In this document: positions 34,270-43,602 of the stretch, one piece after another
Layout: each line of letters opens with the position of its first letter
How positions within the stretch are numbered: the first letter of the stretch is position 1
Position numbers and translations under genes: made by a program
NCBI GenBank assembly: GCA_944390195.1
Contig: CALXOZ010000013.1
Span: 1 to 59,172, forward strand
Direction of reading: 5' to 3'
Source: an uncultured Alphaproteobacteria bacterium
GTDB lineage: Bacteria; Pseudomonadota; Alphaproteobacteria; CAAGCB01; CAG-977
Length of the DNA stretch: 59,172 bases
The notes under the pieces: model-generated
The model's input: the letters and a program-made list of their open reading frames with translations, nothing else
Told to the model about the DNA's origin: nothing
The model's database searches: none

Positions 34270-35303
34270 CTTTTTTTATTTCCCCAATCAATAATGGCTT
34301 TTTTTATGATGTTTTCCTGATATTCGTTTTTTAAACTTTGTTCTATGGAAACGATTTTATCCAAAGATTCTGAAAGTTTTTTCGCGGCAATTCGTCTTTC
34401 ACGGTATTTTTGTTCTTTAATGTCCGTTTGCTGTTCCGTCGCGGGATCAAACAGGGCGTCTGTATTCAAGGTATTTATGTCTTTCTTGTCGTTTTTCAAA
34501 GCCGCAAATCCGGAATCGAGCAGTTTAAAAATATCGCGATCGCGTTGTCTGACTGAATTGCGTCCCATCACGATGCCGATCAGTCTTTTTCCGTCCCGTT
34601 TAGCCGATCCGACGACATGATATCCCGAAGCGTCGACATATCCTGTTTTCAATCCGTCCCCTCCTTTGTAAAATCTGGCGACAAGGTTATGATTGCCGTA
34701 ATACCGTTTGCCGTATCTGAATCCTTTGATGGAAAACAATTTATAATATTCGGGGAAATGCTGGATCAACGCTCGCGCCAGTATGGTCATATCCTGAGCC
34801 GTTGTAACTTGGTCTTTGTCATGCAAGCCGGAAGCGTTTTTAAAACGGGTGTTTTTCATACCCAGTTCATGAGCGACGCGGGTCATTTTATCAGCAAATT
34901 GTGCTTCGGATCCCGCCAAGGCTTCGGCAATAACGACTGCTGCGTCGTTAGCGGAACGGGAAATCATTGAAAAGATGGCGTTTTCGACAGATATGGTCGA
35001 ATTTGCTTTCAATCCCATTTTTGATCTTGGCATATCTGCCGCTTTTTGAGAAACAGTTAGTAACTGATCCATTTGGATCTCCCCTTTTTCCAAAGCGTCG
35101 AAAACAAGGTAGAGTGTCATCATTTTTGTCAAAGAAGCCGGATAACGTTTTTCCATGGCGTTTTGAGAAAAAAGGACGCGCCCCGTTTCCGCTTCGACAA
35201 GCAAGGAAGCCGTCCGTGTTTGGGCAAACAAAGTCGGAGGTGAAAACACTACAAATAAAAGAATCAATAAAATCCGTTTCACGATCGTCTCGAAAAAATT
35301 CAT
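34266..35303 (-). CDS. D-alanyl-D-alanine carboxypeptidase (PBP5/6 type)
   Basis: A 345-residue serine peptidase S11: signal peptide (ILLILLFVVFSPPTLFAQ), active-site SLTK (Ser57, Lys60), SAN triad at 117-119 (ISRSANDAAVVI), and KTGYV near 220. It trims the terminal D-Ala from peptidoglycan stem peptides in the periplasm. The C-terminal part (after about 270) is a charged helical extension (EQKYRERRIAAKKLSESLDK) rather than the amphipathic membrane anchor of classic PBP5. The gene overlaps the Rsm22 gene by 4 bp, so the pair is probably one transcript. Confidence 0.92.
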   Translation of the reverse strand: MNFFETIVKRILLILLFVVFSPPTLFAQTRTASLLVEAETGRVLFSQNAMEKRYPASLTKMMTLYLVFDALEKGEIQMDQLLTVSQKAADMPRSKMGLKANSTISVENAIFSMISRSANDAAVVIAEALAGSEAQFADKMTRVAHELGMKNTRFKNASGLHDKDQVTTAQDMTILARALIQHFPEYYKLFSIKGFRYGKRYYGNHNLVARFYKGGDGLKTGYVDASGYHVVGSAKRDGKRLIGIVMGRNSVRQRDRDIFKLLDSGFAALKNDKKDINTLNTDALFDPATEQQTDIKEQKYRERRIAAKKLSESLDKIVSIEQSLKNEYQENIIKKAIIDWGNKKR

Positions 35304-35494
35304 ATTTTATAGCAGTGCCGTTAATTGATCTTTAAACTAAAGTTTTTATCTTACTAAACTTAAGGTTATGTTCGATAAAAAGACTAGGTTCGATAAAATA
35401 ACCTCCGATATGGTTTTCATACGAAAGAATATTGAATATCGTAACACTCAATTCCTATGTTGTATTGTAAAAAGAAAGCTTTAAGGAAAAGATA

Positions 35495-35812
35495 ATGCCC
35501 CGAAAAACATCTTTGCAAGAACAGTTTCAAACAGGTGTTGCCACAAAGCCGAAGATAAAAAAGCCGTCTTTGTATAAAGTCATTATGTTGAATGATGATT
35601 TTACGCCTATGGAATTTGTTGTTTCTTTGATCCAAAGCATTTTTGACAAAACACAGCAGGAGGCGACGGAGATCATGTTGCAAATTCACCGTTCGGGGAT
35701 TGGCGTGTGTGGCATATACACGTTTGAAGTGGCGGAGATGAAAGCTTCTCAGGTGGTGGATGCCGCCAGACGCAGTCAACATCCGTTACGTTGTGAAATA
35801 GAAAGGGTTTGA
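35495..35812 (+). CDS. clpS: ATP-dependent Clp protease adaptor ClpS
   Basis: A 105-residue protein with the ClpS core: [52 protein letters not shown]. It binds ClpA and hands over N-degron substrates. An unstructured 27-residue N-terminus precedes it, as usual. It is followed 2 bp later by clpA. The ATG lies after a good AAGGAAAAG ribosome site. Confidence 0.95.
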   Translation: MPRKTSLQEQFQTGVATKPKIKKPSLYKVIMLNDDFTPMEFVVSLIQSIFDKTQQEATEIMLQIHRSGIGVCGIYTFEVAEMKASQVVDAARRSQHPLRCEIERV

Positions 35813-35814
35813 GC

Positions 35815-38067
35815 ATGCTTTCGCCGAATCTTGAAGAAACGCTTCAGCAAGCATTGGTTTTTGCGGCGGAACGCACACACGAATTTGCGACATTGGAACA
35901 TTTATTGTTGGCTATCATGGATGACGCTGATGTCGTTCCTTTGTTTAAAAAGTACTGTCACCGTGCTCAAGAAATGGAAAAGGAGTTGATTAACTTCATT
36001 GATAAGGACTTGAAATATCTTGTTCAAAAATCCTGTGTTCGCGAACCGCGCCCGACGCTGGCGTTTCAACGTGTTGTGCAACGGGCGGCAATTCAAGTGC
36101 AATCCAGCGGTCGGGATGTTGTAACCGCAGTGCATTTGATCGTTGCAATGTTTTCGGAAGAGGAATCTTTTGCCGTTTATCTGCTGGGTAAATACGGTTT
36201 GTCCCGATTGGATGTTGTAACGTTTTTAAGCCGTAGTTTCCCTGTTTCCGGTGTGGAAGAAGAGGTCTGCGACGATGAAGAGGAAATGGAAACGTATTGC
36301 CGGAATTTAAATGAAAAAGCGCGGGCGGGACAGATAGACGCTTTAATCGGCAGGGAAAATGAAGTGCGGCGCATTATTCAGGTGTTATGCCGCAGAACAA
36401 AAAACAATCCTTTGTTAATTGGTGATCCCGGTGTCGGCAAAACGATGCTGGCGGAAGGCTTGGCTTTAAAAATTGTTGAAGGAAAAGTGCCGGATCAGCT
36501 TAAAAAAGCGGTCGTGTATCAATTGGATATGGGGGCTTTGCTTGCCGGAACGCGTTATCGGGGAGATTTTGAAGAGCGTTTGAAAAACGTGTTGAACGTT
36601 TTGGAAAACGATTCGAATGCATTATTGTTTATTGATGAAATCCATACTGTGATCGGAGCGGGGGCGACATCCGGCGGGACAATGGATGCTTCGAATTTGT
36701 TAAAACCGGCATTGGCTTCGGGGACGTTGCGTTGTATCGGAGCGACGACCTACAAAGAATTTCGCAATCACATGGAAAAAGATCGGGCATTTTTACGCCG
36801 CTTTCAAAAGATAGATATAAAAGAACCGAGTGTACAGGAAACTTTGGATATTTTACGCGGTATAAAAAAAGAGTATGAACACCATCATAAAGTGGTTTAT
36901 ACAGCGGAAGCCGTAAAAGCAGCCGTTGACTTGTCCGTTCGTTATTTGCATGATAGAAAGCTTCCGGACAAAGCTATAGATGTGTTGGATGAAGCTGGAG
37001 CCGAAAGAGCTTTGCAAAGCGGGCGTAAAAGAAAGCAAATTACACGTCAGGATATTGAACGGATTATTTCCTCAATGACTCAGATTCCGCCAAAAACGCT
37101 GTCAAACGATGATGCGGCAGCCTTACGTTCTTTGGAACAGACGTTGAAACTTTCTGTTTTCGGACAAAATGCCGCGATAGAAGCTTTATGTTCTTCGATC
37201 AAAATGGCAAGAGCCGGATTAAGAGATGGTGAAAAACCGATCGGGTGTTACTTGTTTTCAGGACCGACAGGTGTCGGTAAAACCGAAGTCGCCCGTCAGC
37301 TGGCAAAATCTTTAGGCGTGGAGTTGTTACGTTTCGATATGTCGGAGTATATGGAAAAGCATTCGGTTTCCCGTTTGATCGGTACGCCTCCGGGCTATGT
37401 CGGCTTTGATCAGGGGGGCTTGTTGACCGATTCCGTCGATCAACACCCGTATGCTGTATTGCTGTTGGATGAAATGGAAAAAGCTCATCCCGATTTGTTT
37501 AATGTCCTTTTACAAGTCATGGATTATGGAAAATTGACGGATTCCAACGGTAAGAAGATAGATTTTTCAAACATAATCCTGATTATGACAACAAACGCGG
37601 GAGCCTCTGATCTATCCAAGCCGGCAATGGGGTTTGTGCGTGAAAGCAGACAAGGGGAGGATAAGGAGGCTATAGAACGTTTATTCACACCGGAATTTAG
37701 GAATCGCTTGGATGCAATCATTCCTTTTTCGCGTTTGGACAGCGAGATCATGAATCGTATAGCCGATAAGTTCTTATTACAGCTTGAAAAGACTTTGTTG
37801 GAAAAGAAAATAACATTGGAAGTCAGCTTTTCTGCAAAAGAATGGTTGATTAAAAAAGGGTTCGATCCGGCTAACGGTGCCCGTCCGTTGGCTCGTGTCA
37901 TTCAAGAGCATGTGAAAAAACCGTTGGCGGACGAAATTCTGTTTGGTCGGTTAACTCAAGGAGGTGTTGCCAAATTGACAACAAAAGGGGAAAAAATGGT
38001 TTTGATTTGCCGACCGCCCGTTCCTTCAAAAGGTAAAAAAGAAGAACAGGAATTGATGTTGTTTTGA
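35815..38067 (+). CDS. clpA: ATP-dependent Clp protease ATP-binding subunit ClpA
   Basis: A 750-residue Hsp100 protein with the N-terminal double Clp-N repeat, a first AAA+ module (GDPGVGKT Walker [25 protein letters not shown]) and a second ([18 protein letters not shown]-like [22 protein letters not shown]). It unfolds substrates for ClpP. I start at MLSPNLEE (35815); an in-frame TTG two codons earlier overlaps the clpS stop and is less likely. The last residues are EEQELMLF. ClpP itself is not in this window. Confidence 0.96.
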   Translation: MLSPNLEETLQQALVFAAERTHEFATLEHLLLAIMDDADVVPLFKKYCHRAQEMEKELINFIDKDLKYLVQKSCVREPRPTLAFQRVVQRAAIQVQSSGRDVVTAVHLIVAMFSEEESFAVYLLGKYGLSRLDVVTFLSRSFPVSGVEEEVCDDEEEMETYCRNLNEKARAGQIDALIGRENEVRRIIQVLCRRTKNNPLLIGDPGVGKTMLAEGLALKIVEGKVPDQLKKAVVYQLDMGALLAGTRYRGDFEERLKNVLNVLENDSNALLFIDEIHTVIGAGATSGGTMDASNLLKPALASGTLRCIGATTYKEFRNHMEKDRAFLRRFQKIDIKEPSVQETLDILRGIKKEYEHHHKVVYTAEAVKAAVDLSVRYLHDRKLPDKAIDVLDEAGAERALQSGRKRKQITRQDIERIISSMTQIPPKTLSNDDAAALRSLEQTLKLSVFGQNAAIEALCSSIKMARAGLRDGEKPIGCYLFSGPTGVGKTEVARQLAKSLGVELLRFDMSEYMEKHSVSRLIGTPPGYVGFDQGGLLTDSVDQHPYAVLLLDEMEKAHPDLFNVLLQVMDYGKLTDSNGKKIDFSNIILIMTTNAGASDLSKPAMGFVRESRQGEDKEAIERLFTPEFRNRLDAIIPFSRLDSEIMNRIADKFLLQLEKTLLEKKITLEVSFSAKEWLIKKGFDPANGARPLARVIQEHVKKPLADEILFGRLTQGGVAKLTTKGEKMVLICRPPVPSKGKKEEQELMLF

Positions 38068-38242
38068 TTTTGTTGCGAATCGTTAAAAGCGCTTTTTTAA
38101 ATAAAAGACGATAGTAAGTTTTTTTATTTTTATTGGCGCAACGGCGCTGTTTTTTTATTTTCTGCATTTTTAACTGGTCTTTTAAAACGATAGCCGATAT
38201 AAAGAAATTCCGATAACGATTTTAAAGGGAGAAGAGGTCCGT

Positions 38243-39265
38243 ATGACCAGATATGATGTAACCGCTATCGGTGTTGCTTTTGTGGACGTTGTCGCAAATG
38301 TTACAGAAGAATTTTTAAATCAGTATTCATTAATAAAAGGACAGGGCAATGTGTTGCCGATAGCGGTTTTGCGGGATATCCGCAGAGCGTTATCGGATTC
38401 TCGTGTAATTCCCGGCGGTACGGCGGCGAACGCTATGGCGACAGTCGCTTCGTTGGGGGGTGAGGCCGCTTTCATCGGCAAAGCCTGCCAAGACACAATG
38501 GGTGAAAAGTTTAAATCCGCTTTTGATGATTGCGGTGTAAAGTCGTGTGTCCCCTTGGTTGGTTTTGATCGGGAAATCGACAGAGCGACAGCACGGTGTT
38601 TGGTGATGGTAACTCCAGATCACGACCGGACATTCGCCTTTAACATGGGGATCTGCGAAGAACTGGATGAAAGTGATATCGACACACAGACGATATTGGA
38701 TTCCCGTATTTTATTTATCGAAGGTCAAATGCTTGTTTCACGACGCGCCCGTCAAGCCGTTCTTTCCGCTTTGAAAACGGCAAAGGCGGCAGGGATAAAA
38801 ATCGCGTTTAACATGCATGATTTAAACTTTAGAGCCGTCGGAGTTCAAGAAGTCATAGAAACGATTCGGACACAATCGGATATATTAATCGGGAATGAAC
38901 GGGAAATTCGCGGGTGTTTTGAAATCGACCGTAATATCGTTGATGTGGACTCGTTTATGAAAGTGTTAAGCAGTCGCCGTCAGATTTTGGCAATGACGCG
39001 AGGATCGAAGGGGGCTTGTATTTTTTCACATGAGGGCATAGCGACGATAGTTTCGGAAAACCACCGGTCTATTGTTGACAGTACCGGTGCCGGAGATGCT
39101 TTTGCGGGTGGATTTTTATATGGATTGGCTCAGGGATTGAGCTTGCCTGCAGCAGGGAAATTGGCGGCTTTAAGTGCGGCGGAAATTATCCGCATATGGG
39201 GTGGTCGACCTGAGAAATCATTAGCTTTGACTTTAAAGTCGTATTTGGATAGTGTCCGACCGTAG
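38243..39265 (+). CDS. PfkB-family sugar/nucleoside kinase, adenosine-kinase-like
   Basis: A 340-residue kinase: VTAIGVAFVDVVANVTEEF, PGGTAANAMATVASLGGEAAFIGK in the substrate-binding part, and the signature 2 DSTGAGDAFAGGFLYGLA with the catalytic Asp near the end. This subgroup is usually called adenosine kinase in alphaproteobacteria, but ribokinase and related sugar kinases share the pattern. It is 66 bp upstream of a DprE1-like gene on the same strand. An AAGGGAGAAGAGG ribosome site precedes the ATG. Confidence 0.85.
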   Translation: MTRYDVTAIGVAFVDVVANVTEEFLNQYSLIKGQGNVLPIAVLRDIRRALSDSRVIPGGTAANAMATVASLGGEAAFIGKACQDTMGEKFKSAFDDCGVKSCVPLVGFDREIDRATARCLVMVTPDHDRTFAFNMGICEELDESDIDTQTILDSRILFIEGQMLVSRRARQAVLSALKTAKAAGIKIAFNMHDLNFRAVGVQEVIETIRTQSDILIGNEREIRGCFEIDRNIVDVDSFMKVLSSRRQILAMTRGSKGACIFSHEGIATIVSENHRSIVDSTGAGDAFAGGFLYGLAQGLSLPAAGKLAALSAAEIIRIWGGRPEKSLALTLKSYLDSVRP

Positions 39266-39331
39266 CTTTAATTCTTCTCTTCGCTTTTTTTTTCGAGTAC
39301 ACTATGCCTGATTTAATAAGGAGTATGTGTA

Positions 39332-40660
39332 ATGCATTGGTATGAAATGAAACTTTCCGGCAAAGGGCGGACAAGTTCTTCTGTGGGGCGGGTGTGCCGT
39401 CCGGAACGTATAGCCGATGTGCCTAAGTATTTGGAACAGGTCGGCAAGAACGGGATTGTTGTTCGCGGTTCAGCCAGCAGTTACGCTGATCAAACTTTAA
39501 ATACAGACGGTGCCGTAATGATGTCGGGGCGTTTGGACTGTATCCGTTCATTTAATGAAGAAACAGGCGAATTGATTTGTGAACCCGGAGTAACATTGGA
39601 AACAATTACCCGCTTGTATGGGGCGCGGGGATTTATGTTGGCAACGGCGAGCGGATCGGGACAACATACGCTGGGCGGAGCTTTGGGCGCAAATATTGTC
39701 GGACAAAACGGTCATAAGAAGACATCTTTGGCTTGTTCGGTCAACTGGATGGATGTTGTTTTGGCGGATGGTCAGATCGTGCGCGCAAGCCTTGAAGAAA
39801 ATGAAGACCTGTTTCGTTCCGTTATCGGTGGTCAAGGGATGATCGGGATTATTGTTTTGGTGTCGATCAATCTGTTGAAAAAGCCGGCGTTGAATGTTGT
39901 TGTTGAAAAACGCCGGATAACCAATTTAAACGATCTGATTGAATCGCTTCGAACAGTTCGTAAATCGTGTGATTTTTGTTCTGTATGGGTAGATACATCG
40001 GCACGATCGGATGCCATCGGGCGCGGGATTTTAAAAACAGCCTCTTTTACAAGAGATCCGGTTGACGTTTCTTTGTTTTCCGTTCCAAAACGCCGTTTTT
40101 CTTTGCCGCAATTTGTTTTGCACATGGCGTCATGGTCATTTTTTCAAAACCTGCGCTATCATTTTTTTTCGGATACAAAAACAGTTACCAGTTATGAAGA
40201 ATTTTTGTATCCGTCGGATTATGTGCGTGTATTTTCTTCAAAAGGCGTCTATCAACTCCAGATTTCTTTTTCAGAAGCGGAAGGACCTCAAGCGCTTCGC
40301 CGGATTTTAACGGAACTGTCCCAATCCAGAATTACAGCGTGTCGTGCTGTTTTGGTTTTAACAAAAAAAGACCGGTTGTCCTATTTGGGATTCGCTTTGC
40401 ACGGATACACGATCAGCTTGGATTTCATCCGGCGAAAGGGGTTGGAAGACTTTTTAAAACATTTGATCACTATAGCCACGGAACATAACGGACGGGTGTC
40501 TTTGCAGGACGATGCCTTGTTGGAACCCCGTAACTTGATCATGATGTATGATTGTTGGGACAAGTTTGTCAAAGTACGGGAAACCCTTGATCCGCAAAAG
40601 AAATTTGATTCGGATTTTGCGCGCCGTTTATTTGTCAGGGAGAAAAAAAATGAACAATAA
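39332..40660 (+). CDS. FAD-binding DprE1-like oxidase
   Basis: A 442-residue FAD oxidoreductase of the vanillyl-alcohol/DprE1 family: GVxxRGSASSYADQTLN, LICEPGVTLETITRLYG, ATASGSGQHTLGGALGANIVGQNGHKK, and a DprE1-like C-terminus (KFVKVRETLDPQKKFDSDFARR). DprE1 oxidises decaprenylphosphoryl-ribose at C2' in the mycobacterial route to decaprenylphosphoryl-arabinose. Residues at positions matching active-site Lys418 of the mycobacterial enzyme (AKDS) read QDDA, so catalysis may differ. It overlaps the next gene, a DprE2-like SDR, by 11 bp, giving the usual DprE1-DprE2 order. Substrate and product here are not known. Confidence 0.85.
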   Translation: MHWYEMKLSGKGRTSSSVGRVCRPERIADVPKYLEQVGKNGIVVRGSASSYADQTLNTDGAVMMSGRLDCIRSFNEETGELICEPGVTLETITRLYGARGFMLATASGSGQHTLGGALGANIVGQNGHKKTSLACSVNWMDVVLADGQIVRASLEENEDLFRSVIGGQGMIGIIVLVSINLLKKPALNVVVEKRRITNLNDLIESLRTVRKSCDFCSVWVDTSARSDAIGRGILKTASFTRDPVDVSLFSVPKRRFSLPQFVLHMASWSFFQNLRYHFFSDTKTVTSYEEFLYPSDYVRVFSSKGVYQLQISFSEAEGPQALRRILTELSQSRITACRAVLVLTKKDRLSYLGFALHGYTISLDFIRRKGLEDFLKHLITIATEHNGRVSLQDDALLEPRNLIMMYDCWDKFVKVRETLDPQKKFDSDFARRLFVREKKNEQ

Positions 40661-41396
40661 ACGTACATGGCTTGTTTTGGGCGCAAATAATATATTAGCC
40701 CGCGCTTTCGCCCGTCAGGCGGCAAGTGCGGGAAATGACGTTATTTTGCTTGGCAAAGCCGGAGATGATCTGGAATTGTTGGTGAACGACATATGTGCCC
40801 GTTATCCGGATGTTGATGTTTTAAGTGTCGAATTGGATACGTCGAATTTGGATTCTTTTGTAAAAACCGTCGAAGAGTGTGAAGAAAAAGCTAAAAATAT
40901 TATTAGTGTTTTTTCTGCACTGGAAACCGCGTATGCACAAAAAGAATGCGGCAAAGACTTGGGAAAGATAAAAAATATGTTTCAGATTAATTATTTTTCA
41001 CAAGTTTATTTTCTTTCGGCAATAGCGCCAGTATTGCAAAAACAGTTGTGCGGGGAAATCATTGTCTTGGGGTCGACAGCCGGAGAGTACGGAATGCCGG
41101 ATAATTATGCCTTCGGTTCTACAAAAGCGGCATTGCATATTTGGTTGCAAGGTTTTCAAGCGCAAATGGCTCAGTATCATGTCAATGTAACGACTGTTAA
41201 AGCCGATGACTGGGATACGGTGGGGGAAAGAAAATATTCATTTTACCAAAAGCCCTTGGATCCAGAAGCTTGTGCCCGATCATGCCTGCATTATGCTCAA
41301 AAAAAGGTGAAAGTTTGTTATTTCCCATGGTATACGGCACTGACGGTTCCTTTAAGGCGTTATGCTCCATATCTTTACCGGTCATTGAAAAAATAA
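40650..41396 (+). CDS. DprE2-like short-chain dehydrogenase with degraded active site
   Basis: A 248-residue SDR-fold protein related to DprE2 (its segment GSTAGEYGMPDNYAFGSTKAAL aligns with [22 protein letters not shown] of the mycobacterial protein, shown here only in part). Where the catalytic Tyr of YxxxK should be there is Phe (FGSTK). The nucleotide-binding GxxxGxG is altered to GANNILA. So it may not reduce a substrate in the normal way. I start at MNNKRTW, whose ATG lies inside the end of the DprE1-like gene; the coding frame continues upstream but without family match. It is followed 16 bp later by a large fusion protein. Confidence 0.8.
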   Translation: MNNKRTWLVLGANNILARAFARQAASAGNDVILLGKAGDDLELLVNDICARYPDVDVLSVELDTSNLDSFVKTVEECEEKAKNIISVFSALETAYAQKECGKDLGKIKNMFQINYFSQVYFLSAIAPVLQKQLCGEIIVLGSTAGEYGMPDNYAFGSTKAALHIWLQGFQAQMAQYHVNVTTVKADDWDTVGERKYSFYQKPLDPEACARSCLHYAQKKVKVCYFPWYTALTVPLRRYAPYLYRSLKK

Positions 41397-41412
41397 AGAT
41401 GTCGAGGAAATA

Positions 41413-43287
41413 ATGGCACGAAGAAATTCTTTTTTAGACGCTTCTTTATTGCGGATTAATGACGGGACGCCAGTCAAGGTTACTTTTCTGGAAACGTCCG
41501 GAAAAGGTCATTTTATGGGATTTTATACAATCGAAGGCGGATTGTTCAAAGAAATCAGAACATTGTTTCCTGATGTCGGTGTCGGTACGTTAATCCCCAA
41601 TGTCAGTTCCGTTTTTTTAGGAAGCCGTTTGAATGGCAAATTGCCGGTTTTTTTTGTCATTGAAAACGGTTTTGAATTAAATAGAGACGCTTTTTGGTTT
41701 AATGATGCCGTCAACGGCAGAAACGGTTTTTGGAAATTTTTAACCCCACCTGAGGAAGACGGATTGCTTCCCGTATTGGAAGAAGGTGAAATCGTTTGGC
41801 AACGTTTAAACGGGGAAACGGTTTCTTCGGCTCGCGAAGCAAGTCTGCAGACGCATAATCCTGTTTTAGTATGGCAATCTGATGCGGGACAGGTTTTTGT
41901 TGTCAAGGGAAAAATCTTTCACAGTTGCGGTTTTGGCTTATATCCTCAATTAAATCCGGATACAAGGCATCGTTTTTTATTAATGCCACAGGAAGAAACG
42001 AATTCTGTCATATTGAATTTTATCACTGATGATTCTTGGACATCAATCCAGCGCCCTGAAATATCCATCAATCTTCAAATCGGTCAAAGTAATTTTATTT
42101 CTTTAACCAAAAACCGTATTATTGATATTGCGTTGCCTGTTCCAGATGCTTCCGGTTCGATTTTTTCGGCAAGCATTGAAGTTTTTCAAGAACTTGACAG
42201 TGTTGTTGTACTGGATTGTTTTGAAAATCAGCCGAAAGTCTTTATGGCGGGAACGGATTTTTTAATCGAAGTTCCTAAAAAAGGATGTCTGTTCATAACC
42301 GCACAGGCAAGTCCCTCCGCTTATGAAATATTGCTTTCAAACGTAAAAGTCAGAACGAAAACTTCTGTCTTTGCAAAAAGTAAGGTAAGAGTTACCTTTA
42401 AAACCGAAAAAGGCGAGATTTTAAAAACGGGTGAAATCGACATATTTCCTGAAAAAAATCAGATATCTCCGTCTTTCAGCGTTAATTCCATTTTATCTTC
42501 CCCTTCTTGCGGCAAAATGCTTTCAGATATTTTGCCTTCTTTGAATGCCAGTGAAAAACAAGACGATTTCCCTTCGTTTATAAAACAATCCCTGCCATCA
42601 TCTTCGGCTGTGCCGGTTTTAAAAAGTGATTTCGGGAATAAAACGGCATTGATTACTGGCGGAGCCAACAGGTCTGGAAAAGAAATTTCGCATGCCTTAG
42701 CTTCTCGTGGCTATAATGTTATCGTCCATTGTCACGATTCCGTTGCCGAAGCCATGTATCTGGTTGAAGAGCTTCGTCAAACATATCATATAAAAACGGC
42801 TTACTTCAGAGCCGATTTTAATTCATATGAGGAAACCGCCGATTTGTTGGATGCCGTTTCCAGAATATACGGTTCAATTGATTTGCTTGTTTGTTTGGCA
42901 AATACCCGTTCATCAGAAAATAACGCGCAGGGATGGGAGACAAATATGTCTGTAAATTTGCGCGCTCCGTTTGTTTTGGTAAACGCTTTCGCCCGTTGTT
43001 TGCCGAAAGGACGAAGAGGAAATGTCATTTGTGTTTTCAAAGAGGCTCCAGATGAATTTTCCCCTTATGCTTTGAGCTGTTTGGCTGTAAGGGATCTGAC
43101 ATTGTTGGCGGCGCGCCGTTTTAAAGATCAAATGCGGGTGAACGGTTTATCTTTGGCGTATGAAAAGTATAATGAAAATGTAGAACGTCAATTGGTCAAT
43201 ACAGTTTGTCTCTTAGCGCAGACAACTGTTTTTGACGGTCAGATTTTTACTCTTGGTGATTCCATTTCGGAAGAACAAGACGTCTAG
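41413..43287 (+). CDS. Fusion of a DUF4114-like domain and a degraded SDR domain
   Basis: A 624-residue protein. Residues about 20-215 resemble DUF4114: GFYTIEGGLFKEIRTLFPDV, a VSSVFLGS turn, VFFVIENGF, then IFHSCGFGL with LNPDTRHRFLL and a degraded acidic end. DUF4114 normally occurs in secreted calcium-rich adhesins, yet no signal peptide is seen. Residues 215-400 are beta-rich and unrecognised. Residues from about 410 to 624 are an SDR (TALITGGANRSGKEISHALASRGYNV), close to the pteridine-reductase type, in which the Lys of YxxxK is replaced by Cys (YALSC). Spacing after the DprE2-like gene is 16 bp. The function is unknown; I found no precedent for this fusion. Confidence 0.75.
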   Translation: MARRNSFLDASLLRINDGTPVKVTFLETSGKGHFMGFYTIEGGLFKEIRTLFPDVGVGTLIPNVSSVFLGSRLNGKLPVFFVIENGFELNRDAFWFNDAVNGRNGFWKFLTPPEEDGLLPVLEEGEIVWQRLNGETVSSAREASLQTHNPVLVWQSDAGQVFVVKGKIFHSCGFGLYPQLNPDTRHRFLLMPQEETNSVILNFITDDSWTSIQRPEISINLQIGQSNFISLTKNRIIDIALPVPDASGSIFSASIEVFQELDSVVVLDCFENQPKVFMAGTDFLIEVPKKGCLFITAQASPSAYEILLSNVKVRTKTSVFAKSKVRVTFKTEKGEILKTGEIDIFPEKNQISPSFSVNSILSSPSCGKMLSDILPSLNASEKQDDFPSFIKQSLPSSSAVPVLKSDFGNKTALITGGANRSGKEISHALASRGYNVIVHCHDSVAEAMYLVEELRQTYHIKTAYFRADFNSYEETADLLDAVSRIYGSIDLLVCLANTRSSENNAQGWETNMSVNLRAPFVLVNAFARCLPKGRRGNVICVFKEAPDEFSPYALSCLAVRDLTLLAARRFKDQMRVNGLSLAYEKYNENVERQLVNTVCLLAQTTVFDGQIFTLGDSISEEQDV

Positions 43288-43602
43288 AATATAATTTTTT
43301 TATTTTTTTAATGCAAATGAGCAATCATTTGCATTAAATTTTTTTGGAAACGGGAGTCGATTAATGAAAAAAATAAAATCAAGAAAAAGAAATGAAAAAA
43401 AATAAAAATAATACTTGATTATAAAAAATATAGTAAAATCAATAACTTGATATATTTGCCTAAAAAATAGGCAAGTTAAGAAAAAACAAGGCAAACTCTG
43501 ATCCCGCGGCGGTTGAAAATGTTGTTTTCACAGACTTATCCACAAATTTGGGGAAAACTTGCAAAATTTGTGTGAAAACTATTAAAAAGGTTTAAAATCA
43601 AT
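43288..43602. other. AT-rich intergenic region with a terminator and one DnaA box
   Basis: About 315 bp. It holds the terminator described separately, then a long A/T-rich stretch (43340-43490), and a perfect DnaA box TTATCCACA at 43536-43544. One box is not enough to propose an origin. Confidence 0.5.
43309..43347 (+). terminator. Terminator after the DUF4114-SDR gene
   Basis: Stem TAATGCAAATGA / TCATTTGCATTA (12 bp) with loop GCAA, followed by AATTTTTTT. Confidence 0.88.

Noticed and set aside
35809-35814. TTG start for clpA two codons before the ATG
   Set aside because: It overlaps the clpS stop codon; the ATG at 35815 fits the family start better.
41413-43287. Frameshift joining two separate genes in the DUF4114-SDR protein
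   Set aside because: The frame is continuous through the junction near residue 400 with no sign of a shift, so a true fusion is the simpler reading, though a sequencing error removing a stop cannot be ruled out.
43536-43544. Chromosomal replication origin near uvrC
   Set aside because: Only one perfect DnaA box was found and none of the usual origin neighbours (hemE, parAB, gidA, dnaA) is present.
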